Assembly (NCBI RefSeq): GCF_002778285.1
Contig: NZ_NESM01000006.1
Coordinates: 62,001-126,000 of the forward strand
From: Limnohabitans sp. 15K
GTDB lineage: Bacteria; Pseudomonadota; Gammaproteobacteria; Burkholderiales; Burkholderiaceae_C
Direction: 5' to 3'
Length of the DNA: 64,000 nt
The position numbers and the translations under genes were made by a program. This document shows positions 57,019 through 64,000 of this stretch, piece after piece. The notes beneath the pieces were generated by a model, which was not told the origin of the DNA, did no database searches, and saw only the letters and a list, made by a program, of their open reading frames with translations. How positions within the stretch are numbered: position 1 is the stretch's first letter; each line of letters opens with the position of its first letter.

Positions 57019-57948
57019 TCATGGCGCCGTTTTCTCGGCGCCAGATACCTGGTCGACAAATGCCAGCAGCGAAGCGGTGGGCTGTTTGTCGCGATGCACG
57101 ACCAGGTGAGATTGTCGGAGCTGCCGCGGCAAGGTCGTGGCGATGCGGCACAGGCGGCCGGCCTCCAAAGCGTCGCTCACGACCCACGACGAAAGGCAGG
57201 CCACCCCCATACCCGCCTCGGCCGCATGTTTGATCGCCTCCGAACTTCCCAGCTCGATGCTTCGACGGTAGGAGCGCAAGTGGGGCAGCAGACTTTGGTC
57301 GGTGGCCTCGCGCGTTCCCGAGCCCAACTCACGCACCAGCCAGACCCCTTCACGCAGTGTCCGCATTGGCACCCGCTCGCCGGCCAGGCTCATTCGTGCC
57401 CACGCGCTGTCGGGCGATGTAACGACCACCATCTCGTCCTGGTGCCATGGCGTGACGGCCAGCGCCGCTTGGTGGCAAGGCCCTTCGATCAGGCCCACGT
57501 CCAGTTCAAACGCAGCGACCGCGTCACAGATGGCCGCCGTGTTTCCGATCACGACCTTTGAGCGCCAGGCACTGGCATGGCCCGGTTGCGCTGCGACAAA
57601 ACGGGCCAGCAGCCTGGGCAGCACATAGTTGCCGATGGTGGTGCTGGCGCCGATGCGCAGCGACTGCGCCTGGGCGCTGCCATCGCGGGACATCAACTCG
57701 ATGCCGGCGGCACCGTCCAGCAGCGCCAGGGCCCGCGGCAGTAACGCACGGCCGTTGTCGTTGAGCAGCAGGCGCTTGCCCGCGCGGTCGAACAGGCGCA
57801 GCGACAGCAGCCGCTCAAGTTCATTCACGGCCGAGCTGGTGGCCGACTGCGACAGCGCGATCTCGGCGCTGGCTGCCGTGGTAGTGCCGCTGCGCGCAAC
57901 CGCCACGAAGATCTGCAGCTGTCGCAGCGTGAGGCGAAGGGTATTCAT
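57019..57948 (-). CDS. LysR-type transcriptional regulator, CysB/YeiE-like
   Basis: 309 residues from the ATG at 57946-57948 (MNTLRLTLRQLQIF). The LysR HTH spans about residues 5-65 (VARSGTTTAASAEIALSQSATSSAVNELERLL, quoted for pattern: LSQSATSSAV). A two-lobed effector domain follows. It is divergent from the YeiH gene (117-base gap). YeiE-type regulators control yeiH in enterobacteria in relation to sulfite and sulfur metabolism, so the same partnership is likely here. Leucine codons are almost all CTG, unlike the core part of the window. Confidence 0.88.
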   Translation of the reverse strand: MNTLRLTLRQLQIFVAVARSGTTTAASAEIALSQSATSSAVNELERLLSLRLFDRAGKRLLLNDNGRALLPRALALLDGAAGIELMSRDGSAQAQSLRIGASTTIGNYVLPRLLARFVAAQPGHASAWRSKVVIGNTAAICDAVAAFELDVGLIEGPCHQAALAVTPWHQDEMVVVTSPDSAWARMSLAGERVPMRTLREGVWLVRELGSGTREATDQSLLPHLRSYRRSIELGSSEAIKHAAEAGMGVACLSSWVVSDALEAGRLCRIATTLPRQLRQSHLVVHRDKQPTASLLAFVDQVSGAEKTAP

Positions 57949-57996
57949 GGCGGATTTGTTTGCAAAGCGATCAGATGGGTACATCTTAGCGATACA

Positions 57997-58011
57997 ACCC
58001 GTTTGACGGGT
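57997..58011. promoter_or_regulatory. Possible LysR operator
   Basis: ACCCG-TTTGA-CGGGT is an inverted repeat in the divergent region, 54 bases before the YeiH start. LysR boxes are interrupted dyads of about this size. Visual match only. Confidence 0.35.
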
Positions 58012-58065
58012 CATCTATGAAGCCGGAAGCTTCGTCCTCATGAACTTCAACCGGAGGCAAGCAGC

Positions 58066-59172
58066 ATGACCATCAACGTACTTCCTGAGCCACGCACATC
58101 GGCCTCTGCATCGGCTTTCGCACGCATGCTCCCCGGCCTGGCCCTGAGCGGCGCCTTGGCTGCCACCGGTATCGCGCTGGGCCGCATCGCCTGGCTGCAG
58201 GACCATGGCTTCAGTGCGCTGACGCTGGCCATCGTGCTGGGCATGATCGTGGGCAACACGGTTTACCCGTGGGCCCCGCGCTGGGCGGTAGCCAGCGGCG
58301 CCGGCGTCAACTTCTCCAAGCAGAACCTGCTTCGCCTGGGCGTGGTGCTGTACGGCCTGCGGCTCACCGTGCAGGACATTGACCATGTTGGCATAGCTGG
58401 TGTCGCCATCGACACAATGATATTGGGCTCGACCTTCGCACTGGCCTGCCTCATCGGCACGCGCTGGCTGGGCCTGGAGCGCAAGACGGCGATGCTGATC
58501 GGCGCTGGCAGTGCCATCTGCGGCGCTGCTGCGGTGATGGCCGCCGAGCCGGTGGTCAAGGCGCGCGCCGAGCAGGTCACGGTGGCGGTGGCCACGGTGG
58601 TGGTGTTCGGCACGCTGGCGATCTTCCTGTACCCGGCGCTGTTCGAGCTGAACCGGCACTGGGCGCTGATCCCCGGCGGCGCCAACGGGTTCGGCATCTA
58701 CGTCGGATCGACCATCCACGAGGTGGCCCAGGTGGTGGCCGCAGCACGTTCGGTGGGCCCGGACGCAGCCAACTCGGCCGTCATCGCGAAGATGGTTCGA
58801 GTAATGATGCTGGCGCCGTTCCTGGTGATGCTGTCGGCTTGGCTGGCGCGCGACAGCACCCTGCAAGCCCTGGTGGAGGCAGAGCATGCTCACGCCAAGG
58901 GTCAACTCGCTGTGCCCTGGTTCGCCTTCGGCTTCGTCGCGGTTGTGTTGCTCAATTCGCTGCAATGGCTGCCGGCGTCGGTGGTGGCAGTGACGATCGA
59001 GATTGACACCGCGCTGCTGGCGATGGCGATGGCTGCGCTCGGCCTGGCCACGCACATCGGCGCCATTCGCAAGGCCGGGGCCAAGCCGCTGCTGCTGGCG
59101 TTGATCTTGTTCGGCTGGCTCATCGTCGGAGGCGCGCTCATCAACCGCTGGGTGCCGGCCCTGCTGGGCTGA
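58066..59172 (+). CDS. YeiH-family inner-membrane protein (putative sulfate exporter family)
   Basis: 368 residues, with GGAGG at 58052-58056 as ribosome-binding site. About ten membrane helices are visible. Family features are LGMIVGNTVYP, FSKQNLLRLGVVLYGLRLT, GAGSAICGAAAV and GSTIHEVAQVVAA. YeiH is annotated as a putative sulfate exporter because of weak similarity to TauZ-like proteins; transport has not been firmly shown. Divergent partner of the LysR regulator. Confidence 0.9.
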   Translation: MTINVLPEPRTSASASAFARMLPGLALSGALAATGIALGRIAWLQDHGFSALTLAIVLGMIVGNTVYPWAPRWAVASGAGVNFSKQNLLRLGVVLYGLRLTVQDIDHVGIAGVAIDTMILGSTFALACLIGTRWLGLERKTAMLIGAGSAICGAAAVMAAEPVVKARAEQVTVAVATVVVFGTLAIFLYPALFELNRHWALIPGGANGFGIYVGSTIHEVAQVVAAARSVGPDAANSAVIAKMVRVMMLAPFLVMLSAWLARDSTLQALVEAEHAHAKGQLAVPWFAFGFVAVVLLNSLQWLPASVVAVTIEIDTALLAMAMAALGLATHIGAIRKAGAKPLLLALILFGWLIVGGALINRWVPALLG

Positions 59173-59333
59173 AGCCTCGAATTCACGGCCCAGGGCCCTG
59201 ACCCTAAATTTCTTTGCACGCTCTGGAATAGACCGCATGCCGACGCCGTCTGCTCTTTTGTCGGGACCTATCGGACCCTTCGTCCAGCACTCACCCCCCT
59301 TCACTTCACACCAACCCTTCATCGGAGCCCACA

Positions 59334-59765
59334 ATGTTCAAGACTTTCGCTTTCGCCGCCACCGCCCTGACGCTCGCCTCCGGCAGCGCCTTCGCCGCCC
59401 CCAGCGACGACGCCCGCACGCACTTCCAGGCCATCGCCTCGGGCGACACCCAGATCGTCATGCGTGCCTATGCCGACCAGGCCCAGCTGAACTGGGTAGG
59501 CGGCCCACTCGACGGCACCTATGCCACCACCGATGCCATTCGCGGCACCTGGGAGAAGTTCGGCAAGGCCGTCGGCCCACTGAAGCTCACAGTCGGCCAG
59601 ATTGAAGAATCGGCCAACCCCAAGGGCGCCACCGTCTCGGCCAACGTCGTCTTCGAAGGCAAGATGCCCATCAAGGTGCGCTACGTGCTGACGTTCCGTG
59701 AAGGCAAGATCGTCAGTGAAACCTGGCAGATCGACCCCAAGCTGGCGGTGGCTGCGGCTTACTGA
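59334..59765 (+). CDS. Exported NTF2/SnoaL-like protein
   Basis: 143 residues: a Sec signal (MFKTFAFAATALTLASGSAFA) and a single NTF2-like fold, with FQAIASGDTQIVMRAYADQA and the WVGGPLDGTYATTDAI segment. Proteins of this fold bind small hydrophobic ligands or act as isomerases or hydrolases; no catalytic residue pair can be assigned here. It precedes the lipoprotein-repeat gene and the sigma factor at short distances, so one transcript is possible. Confidence 0.75.
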   Translation: MFKTFAFAATALTLASGSAFAAPSDDARTHFQAIASGDTQIVMRAYADQAQLNWVGGPLDGTYATTDAIRGTWEKFGKAVGPLKLTVGQIEESANPKGATVSANVVFEGKMPIKVRYVLTFREGKIVSETWQIDPKLAVAAAY

Positions 59766-59813
59766 ACGGCACGCAGCGTGGCTACTCTCCACCAGACCCT
59801 AAAGGACAACCCC

Positions 59814-60203
59814 ATGAAGCACCTTTCGACTCTGGCCGCGCTGCTGATCACAGCGGCTTCCTTCGCGGCACCACTCACCGGCGCTATGGCTGCCGACGCG
59901 CCGGCCAAGCTCGCCAACGGCGCGCTGGTCGACGCCAAGGGCATGACGCTCTACACCTTCGACAAGGACGTGGCAGGCAGCGGCAAAAGCACCTGCAACG
60001 GCGGCTGCGCCGCGCTGTGGCCGCCCGCGATGGCCGCCGCCAGCGACCAACCCGCCGGTGCATACACGATCGTCATGCGCGACGACGGTGCGCGCCAGTG
60101 GGCCTACAAGGGCAAGCCGGTGTACACCTACCAGGCCGACCAGAAGCCCGGCGACCGCGCCGGCGACAACTTCAAAGACGTCTGGCACATCATCAAGGAA
60201 TGA
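59814..60203 (+). CDS. Exported 'secreted repeat' protein (Lipoprotein_15 type)
   Basis: 129 residues from the ATG at 59814 (AAAGGA upstream). The signal peptide ends near GAMAADA; no lipobox Cys follows directly. Two copies of the YxxxxD-type motif are seen: MTLYTFDKDVAGSGKSTCNGGCA (quoted for pattern: LYTFDKD) and PVYTYQADQKPGD, with WPP between. This is the small domain often found in proteins encoded beside ECF sigma factors. A single Cys pair (CNGGC) could form a disulfide. Function unknown; an envelope stress role is inferred from context. Confidence 0.82.
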   Translation: MKHLSTLAALLITAASFAAPLTGAMAADAPAKLANGALVDAKGMTLYTFDKDVAGSGKSTCNGGCAALWPPAMAAASDQPAGAYTIVMRDDGARQWAYKGKPVYTYQADQKPGDRAGDNFKDVWHIIKE

Positions 60204-60249
60204 CATTTGCTGTCGACTTCCGTCCAGACCCTCAGGCCACGACCCCCCG

Positions 60250-60753
60250 ATGCAAGACGACGCAAGCCTGCTGAGCTGGGTGCCGCGCCTGCGCCGCTAT
60301 TCGCGCGCACTGGTGAACAACCGTGACGACGCCGACGATTTGGTGCAGGACACGCTGGAGCGGGCCTGGGCCAAGTCGAACCTGTGGGGCGGCGTGGCCG
60401 ACATGCGCGCCTGGCTCTTCAGCATCATGCACAACCTGCACGTCGATGGCGTGCGCCGTCCCAGGCTGCACACCGTGACCATGGACGACGACACGCCCGA
60501 AGTGCCGGTGGCGCCGACACAAACCGACAGGCTGGCTGTACTGGATCTGCAGGCTGCACTGGACTTGCTGCCCGTCGAGCAGAAGGAAGTGCTTCTTCTG
60601 GTGACGCTGGAAGACATGGCCTATGCCGATGTGGCGCAGGCCCTGGGTATCCCCATCGGCACCGTGATGTCGCGCCTGTCGCGAGGCCGTAAGCGCCTGC
60701 GCGGCCTGATGGAAGGCCGCGCAGAACCGGTGCGGCTGAAAGTCGTCAAATGA
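60250..60753 (+). CDS. ECF RNA polymerase sigma factor
   Basis: 167 residues. Region 2 reads YSRALVNNRDDADDLVQDTLERAW, with the conserved DDLVQDT promoter-melting helix. Region 4 reads LPVEQKEVLLLVTLEDMAYADVA then GTVMSRLSRGRKRLR, the -35 recognition HTH. The gene is followed after 19 bases by a membrane anti-sigma gene. ECF/anti-sigma pairs respond to envelope or oxidative signals and usually activate their own operon. Confidence 0.93.
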   Translation: MQDDASLLSWVPRLRRYSRALVNNRDDADDLVQDTLERAWAKSNLWGGVADMRAWLFSIMHNLHVDGVRRPRLHTVTMDDDTPEVPVAPTQTDRLAVLDLQAALDLLPVEQKEVLLLVTLEDMAYADVAQALGIPIGTVMSRLSRGRKRLRGLMEGRAEPVRLKVVK

Positions 60754-60772
60754 ATGTATTGCGAAGCAACCC

Positions 60773-61672
60773 ATGAATACCGACCGTCCGCCACCGTCCA
60801 TTCCCCCGGTCACCGAGGCCGACCTGCATGCGTTCGTTGATGGCCGCCTGCCCGCTGAGCGCCAGGTCGAGATCGCCGCTTATCTGGCCGCACGCCCTGA
60901 AGACGCGCAGCGCTTGGAGGCCTACTGGGCGCATAAGCGCGAACTGCACGCCTTGTTCGATCCCGTGCTGGATGAACAGCCGCCGCAGCGCCTGCTGAAA
61001 TCGGCGCGCCCGCGCGCCGTGCCGCAGACGCCTTGGTACCTCCAGCGCCTGGCCGCTGGGATCGCCATCGCCGTCATCAGCGGCGCCACAGGCTGGGGCT
61101 TGCGGGGCGGCCTGCCCGCGGGGGGCGACGATGCCGGCCGCATGGCCGCCGCGGCACCCGCCGAGCGCGGCCTGACGCTGGCGTCAGCGGGCGGCTTCGC
61201 GCAGCGCGCGGCGGTGGCTCACGCGGTATACAGTCCCGACCCGCGCCGCCCGGTCGAGGTGGACGCGGCGCACGAAGACCAGCTCGTGGCCTGGCTGTCC
61301 AAGCGCATGGGCGCGCCGATGAAGCCGCCGTACCTGCAGGCCCAGGGCTATACGCTGGAAGGCGGGCGCCTGTTGCCGGGCGGCCAGGGGCCGGTGGCGC
61401 AGTTCATGTACCGCAACGAGCTCGGCAGCAAACTGACGCTGTACGTATCCAACGATGTCGCCGACGTGGGCAGTGCCGCGGGGCCGGACAAGGCACTGCA
61501 GGCCAGCGTGAAGAACACAGACACGGCCTTCCGCTTCGCACGCGAAGGTGTGGTCAATGTCTTCTACTGGGTCGACGGTCCCTTCGGCTACGCCCTGTCG
61601 TCCGACGCCGACCGCAGCGTGCTGGCGCAGGTGTCGGCCGAGGTCTATCGGCAACTTGGCACCCCGCGCTGA
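60773..61672 (+). CDS. Transmembrane anti-sigma factor
   Basis: 299 residues. The N-terminal part (EADLHAFVDGRLPAERQVEIAAYLAARPE) is the typical anti-sigma segment that clamps an ECF factor. No zinc-binding HxxxCxxC is present. One membrane helix (LAAGIAIAVISGATGWGLRGG) lies near residues 95-115. The periplasmic domain of about 180 residues would sense the signal. It follows the ECF gene directly. The signal is unknown; redox or hypochlorite is a guess from neighbours. Confidence 0.88.
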   Translation: MNTDRPPPSIPPVTEADLHAFVDGRLPAERQVEIAAYLAARPEDAQRLEAYWAHKRELHALFDPVLDEQPPQRLLKSARPRAVPQTPWYLQRLAAGIAIAVISGATGWGLRGGLPAGGDDAGRMAAAAPAERGLTLASAGGFAQRAAVAHAVYSPDPRRPVEVDAAHEDQLVAWLSKRMGAPMKPPYLQAQGYTLEGGRLLPGGQGPVAQFMYRNELGSKLTLYVSNDVADVGSAAGPDKALQASVKNTDTAFRFAREGVVNVFYWVDGPFGYALSSDADRSVLAQVSAEVYRQLGTPR

Positions 61673-61833
61673 AGGCCAGGGCGGCGTCGGCGCGACGCGC
61701 TGTCGGCATGCCCAGGGAATGAAACGGCCCGAGCCGCGCTCTTGACCTGAAGCAAGCGCTGGGCAGTGGTTCATCGGCGGCTCCCGGCCCACGACCCAAG
61801 CGATCACTCTCCACACCAACTCAGAAAGCACAC

Positions 61834-63228
61834 ATGACCACCCAACGCCGCGACATTCTCAAGTACACCCTGGCCGCCGCGGCAGCCAGCGCGCTGCCCG
61901 CAGCACATGCCCAGGCCCCGTCCGGCGCTTCAGCGGGAGCCGCAGCCACCGGCATCGACCCGCGCGACCGCGTCTTCATCACCAATGAAGACTCCAACAC
62001 GCTGGTCGTCATCGATCCGAAGACGAACACCGTCGAGAGCACGATCAACCTGACCAGCTTCGACGAAGACCCGCGGCCTCCATTTCGCTACGTCACCGCC
62101 GGCGTGGCGCCGACACACGCGGCGATGATCCACAAGCCGCTGTACCACGGCTGCATCGACGCCCACGGCGCGGTGCCGTCGCCCGACGGCCGGCTGCTGG
62201 CCACCAGCGGGCGCGGCTCCAGCAACATTTATCTGATCGACGCCGAGCAGCGCCGCGTGATCGGCAACACACCCAACCCTGCGTCTGGGCCCACCACCAA
62301 CCCCGAGCGCCTGAGTAGTGGCCTGCTGCTGGGCCGCGAACCGCACGAGCCCACTTTCACGCGCAACGGCCGCGAGCTGTGGGTCACGCTGCGCGGTGAA
62401 GACCGTATTGCCATCGTCGGCGTCGATCGTGCCGTTCGCCAGCTCAAGGGGGCCGACAGCCCGGGCTCCAGCGCGGTTCGCCAATACCTGCCCACACTGA
62501 GCGGCCCGGCGCAGGTGTGGTTCAACCGTGAGGGTACGTTGGCCTTTGTGGCCAGCCAGAAGGTGTCGAAGATCGACGTGTTCCGCGTCAACCCCGGCGC
62601 GGATGGCCACAGCCAACCGCAGCGGCTGACCACGCTGGACATCAGCGCACAGGACAAACCCGGCTTCACGCCCTTCATGAAGACCACACCCGACGGTGCC
62701 GAGGTGTGGTTCTCGCACAAGCTGGCTGATGCGGTGTCTTGCCGCTCGACGCAGGGTGGCTTCGACCTGATCGACACCGTGCCACTCGGCATGGGCGCTC
62801 GGCCCAACCACGTTGAGTTCGTGCGCAATGCGCGCGGCAGCGTGGTCTATGCCAGCCTGGCGCGCATCGACGATGGTGGCCCCGGCGGCGTGGCGTCGAG
62901 CCCGATCGCCATCATCGACCGCAGCGCTCCGGGCGGACAGCGCAAGGTGGTGGGCACCTTCTCCAGCCGTGGCCGCGAGTCGCACGGGTTGTGGACCAAC
63001 CCCGAGAACACGCTGCTGTATGTGGCCCACGAACAGGACGAGCTGCCCGGCACGCCCAACGCGGGCCAGACCGTGTGCAGTGCATTTGATGTGAGCGACC
63101 CGCTGCGCCCGACCTTCATTGCGCAGATCCCCCTGGGCAATCTGACGCTGCCCTCTGGCGCGCTGCGCAACAAAAAGAGCATCAACCTCGTCTACGTGCG
63201 TGTGGGCGAGAAGGGCCAGACGGCATGA
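61834..63228 (+). CDS. Tat-exported YncE-like beta-propeller protein
   Basis: 464 residues. The Tat leader is MTTQRRDILKYTLAAAAASALPAAHAQ (twin Arg in QRRDILK). The rest is a seven-bladed-propeller type chain with repeated blades, for example VFITNEDSNTLVVIDPKTNTV and LWVTLRGEDRIAIVGVD. There are no heme or copper ligand motifs I can assign. YncE-like proteins are periplasmic and often accompany redox or iron-stress loci. The stop overlaps the DUF305 gene by four bases, so the two proteins are made together. Confidence 0.85.
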   Translation: MTTQRRDILKYTLAAAAASALPAAHAQAPSGASAGAAATGIDPRDRVFITNEDSNTLVVIDPKTNTVESTINLTSFDEDPRPPFRYVTAGVAPTHAAMIHKPLYHGCIDAHGAVPSPDGRLLATSGRGSSNIYLIDAEQRRVIGNTPNPASGPTTNPERLSSGLLLGREPHEPTFTRNGRELWVTLRGEDRIAIVGVDRAVRQLKGADSPGSSAVRQYLPTLSGPAQVWFNREGTLAFVASQKVSKIDVFRVNPGADGHSQPQRLTTLDISAQDKPGFTPFMKTTPDGAEVWFSHKLADAVSCRSTQGGFDLIDTVPLGMGARPNHVEFVRNARGSVVYASLARIDDGGPGGVASSPIAIIDRSAPGGQRKVVGTFSSRGRESHGLWTNPENTLLYVAHEQDELPGTPNAGQTVCSAFDVSDPLRPTFIAQIPLGNLTLPSGALRNKKSINLVYVRVGEKGQTA

Positions 63229-63584
63229 GCGGCGCGCACACCAGCCACGGCGCCAGCGCCGCGCACACCAGCGCATTCCAGCGGGATATGGACGAATCGA
63301 TGGCCCGCATGATGCAGGCCATGCACAGCCCGGGCTACGCAGGCCAGGCCGACCAGGACTTTCTGGCGATGATGATTCCGCACCACGCCGGCGCTGTGGA
63401 CATGGCGCGGCTGGTGTTGCAGCATGGGCGCGATCCTGTCACCCGGCAGTTGGCCGAGGAAATCATTGCCGGGCAGACGGTGGAGATCCAGAGCATGCAA
63501 CGCCGACTGCACACCCTGCAGCAGCGCACAGCCAAAGGTGCGGAAGCGGAATTTCCGTCGCTGGGTGGGACGCGGGGGCCTTGA
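63225..63584 (+). CDS. DUF305 protein
   Basis: 119 residues; ATGA overlap with the upstream gene. The DUF305 signature is clear: DQDFLAMMIPHHAGAVDMARL, then ELAEEIIAGQTVEIQSM-type text (here QLAEEIIAGQ). The His/Met-rich N-terminus (MSGAHTSHGASAAH, then MDESMARMMQAMH) could bind copper or silver. Many DUF305 proteins are exported, but no signal peptide is visible here. Coupling to a propeller protein suggests a metal or redox role. Confidence 0.85.
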   Translation: MSGAHTSHGASAAHTSAFQRDMDESMARMMQAMHSPGYAGQADQDFLAMMIPHHAGAVDMARLVLQHGRDPVTRQLAEEIIAGQTVEIQSMQRRLHTLQQRTAKGAEAEFPSLGGTRGP

Positions 63585-63654
63585 TCGACAGCCCTAGGGA
63601 AAGTACCAATGAGCGCCACGGAATGAACCAAGCCATGCAGCGCTCTTGATCACC

Positions 63655-64000
63655 ATGCTGTTCCAGTCTGCCGAGTCCCGCTATAACCAATGGGTGCGTG
63701 AGCACTACCGTTTTTTGCTGCGCAGTGCGTGGGCGCTCACTGGTTCGCGCGCCATTGCCGAAGACGTGGTGCAAGACTGTTTTGCCAACGCCTGGAAGCA
63801 CCGGGAGCAACTGCGCGACGCTGCGCTGGCACGGGCTTGGCTCTTTCAGATCATGCGCCGCGCCGCCTTTCGCCAGGCCGCACCCAGCATGCAGTCGCTG
63901 GACGATGAAGAGCAGCCCGAGCAAGCGGCGCCCGACGCGGGGCTGGACGACAAACTCGATGTCGTCAAGGCGCTCGCGCGCCTGGCGCCCATCCACCGCG
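63655..64000 (+). CDS. Second ECF sigma factor, 3' end outside window
   Basis: The frame is open from the ATG at 63655 (MLFQSAESRYNQWV) to the right edge, giving 115 codons. Region 2 is recognisable: HYRFLLRSAWALTGSRAIAEDVVQDCFANAWKHR (quoted for pattern: AEDVVQDCFANAW), followed by LARAWLFQIMRRAAF. The acidic linker (SLDDEEQPEQAAPDAG) fits the spacer before region 4, which lies outside the window. It differs from the ECF factor at 60250. Confidence 0.82.
   Translation, partial: MLFQSAESRYNQWVREHYRFLLRSAWALTGSRAIAEDVVQDCFANAWKHREQLRDAALARAWLFQIMRRAAFRQAAPSMQSLDDEEQPEQAAPDAGLDDKLDVVKALARLAPIHR

Noticed and set aside
56690..57187. 165-codon minus-strand frame between the island and the LysR gene
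   Set aside because: Overlaps the 3' end of the LysR gene in another phase and lacks recognisable domains; more likely decayed DNA.

Overview
This 64 kb window looks like chromosomal DNA of a betaproteobacterium of the order Burkholderiales, probably family Comamonadaceae (a freshwater Limnohabitans/Rhodoferax-like genome is my best guess, not proven). The reasons are the gene order gyrA-serC-pheA-tyrA-aroA/cmk-rpsA-ihfB-lapA-lapB, the fused aroA-cmk gene, the ubiG-gph-ssrA arrangement, a type II (choline-kinase-like) homoserine kinase, and the tmRNA tag ANDERFALAA.

Layout. 1-15.6 kb: housekeeping genes (3' end of slyD, thrB, polA, a GST, a dienelactone hydrolase, a ZIP transporter, a mercaptopyruvate sulfurtransferase, an EamA exporter, a Rieske oxygenase) and the isoprenoid operon xseB-ispA-dxs. 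Two repeat structures sit between these genes: nested hairpins before polA and a REPIN-like pair after it. 14.5-18.3 kb: a TakP-like TRAP system whose binding protein faces the two membrane subunits. 18.5-28.5 kb: a ModE-like regulator, the tungstate/molybdate importer tupBCA, and a form-II CoxS-L-M molybdenum hydroxylase with its MoxR, VWA and CoxG accessory genes. 28.6-30.1 kb: crcB and rdgC. 30.1-37.5 kb: a second TRAP system, a MarR-like regulator with a clear operator palindrome, and a fused HyuA-HyuB/5-oxoprolinase gene, probably one uptake-and-hydrolysis module. 37.5-49.6 kb: a comEA-like gene and the long minus-strand core block from gyrA to lapB. 49.8-52.3 kb: an OmpA-like protein, ubiG, a gph-like phosphatase and ssrA (tmRNA).

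The core ends at the 3' end of ssrA. A 256-bp sequence starting with the last six bases of tmRNA, and including its terminator, occurs twice in direct orientation exactly 3837 bp apart (52330-52585 and 56167-56422). Between the copies lies visibly AT-richer DNA with a large serine recombinase, a DUF2924-like fragment and a HigB toxin followed by a HigA-ImmA/IrrE fusion. This is a small integrated island. Beyond it lie about 600 bp of apparently decayed DNA.

From about 57 kb to the right edge the DNA is visibly GC-richer, with CTG-dominated leucine codons. It carries a LysR/YeiH pair, two small exported proteins, an ECF sigma/anti-sigma pair, a Tat-exported beta-propeller protein, a DUF305 protein and the start of a second ECF sigma factor. 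I read it as an envelope or redox stress-response block, possibly acquired separately. The best candidates for something undescribed are the ssrA-linked island with its antitoxin-peptidase fusion and the double-ECF block. Recognised families are established knowledge; pathway roles of clusters are inference.
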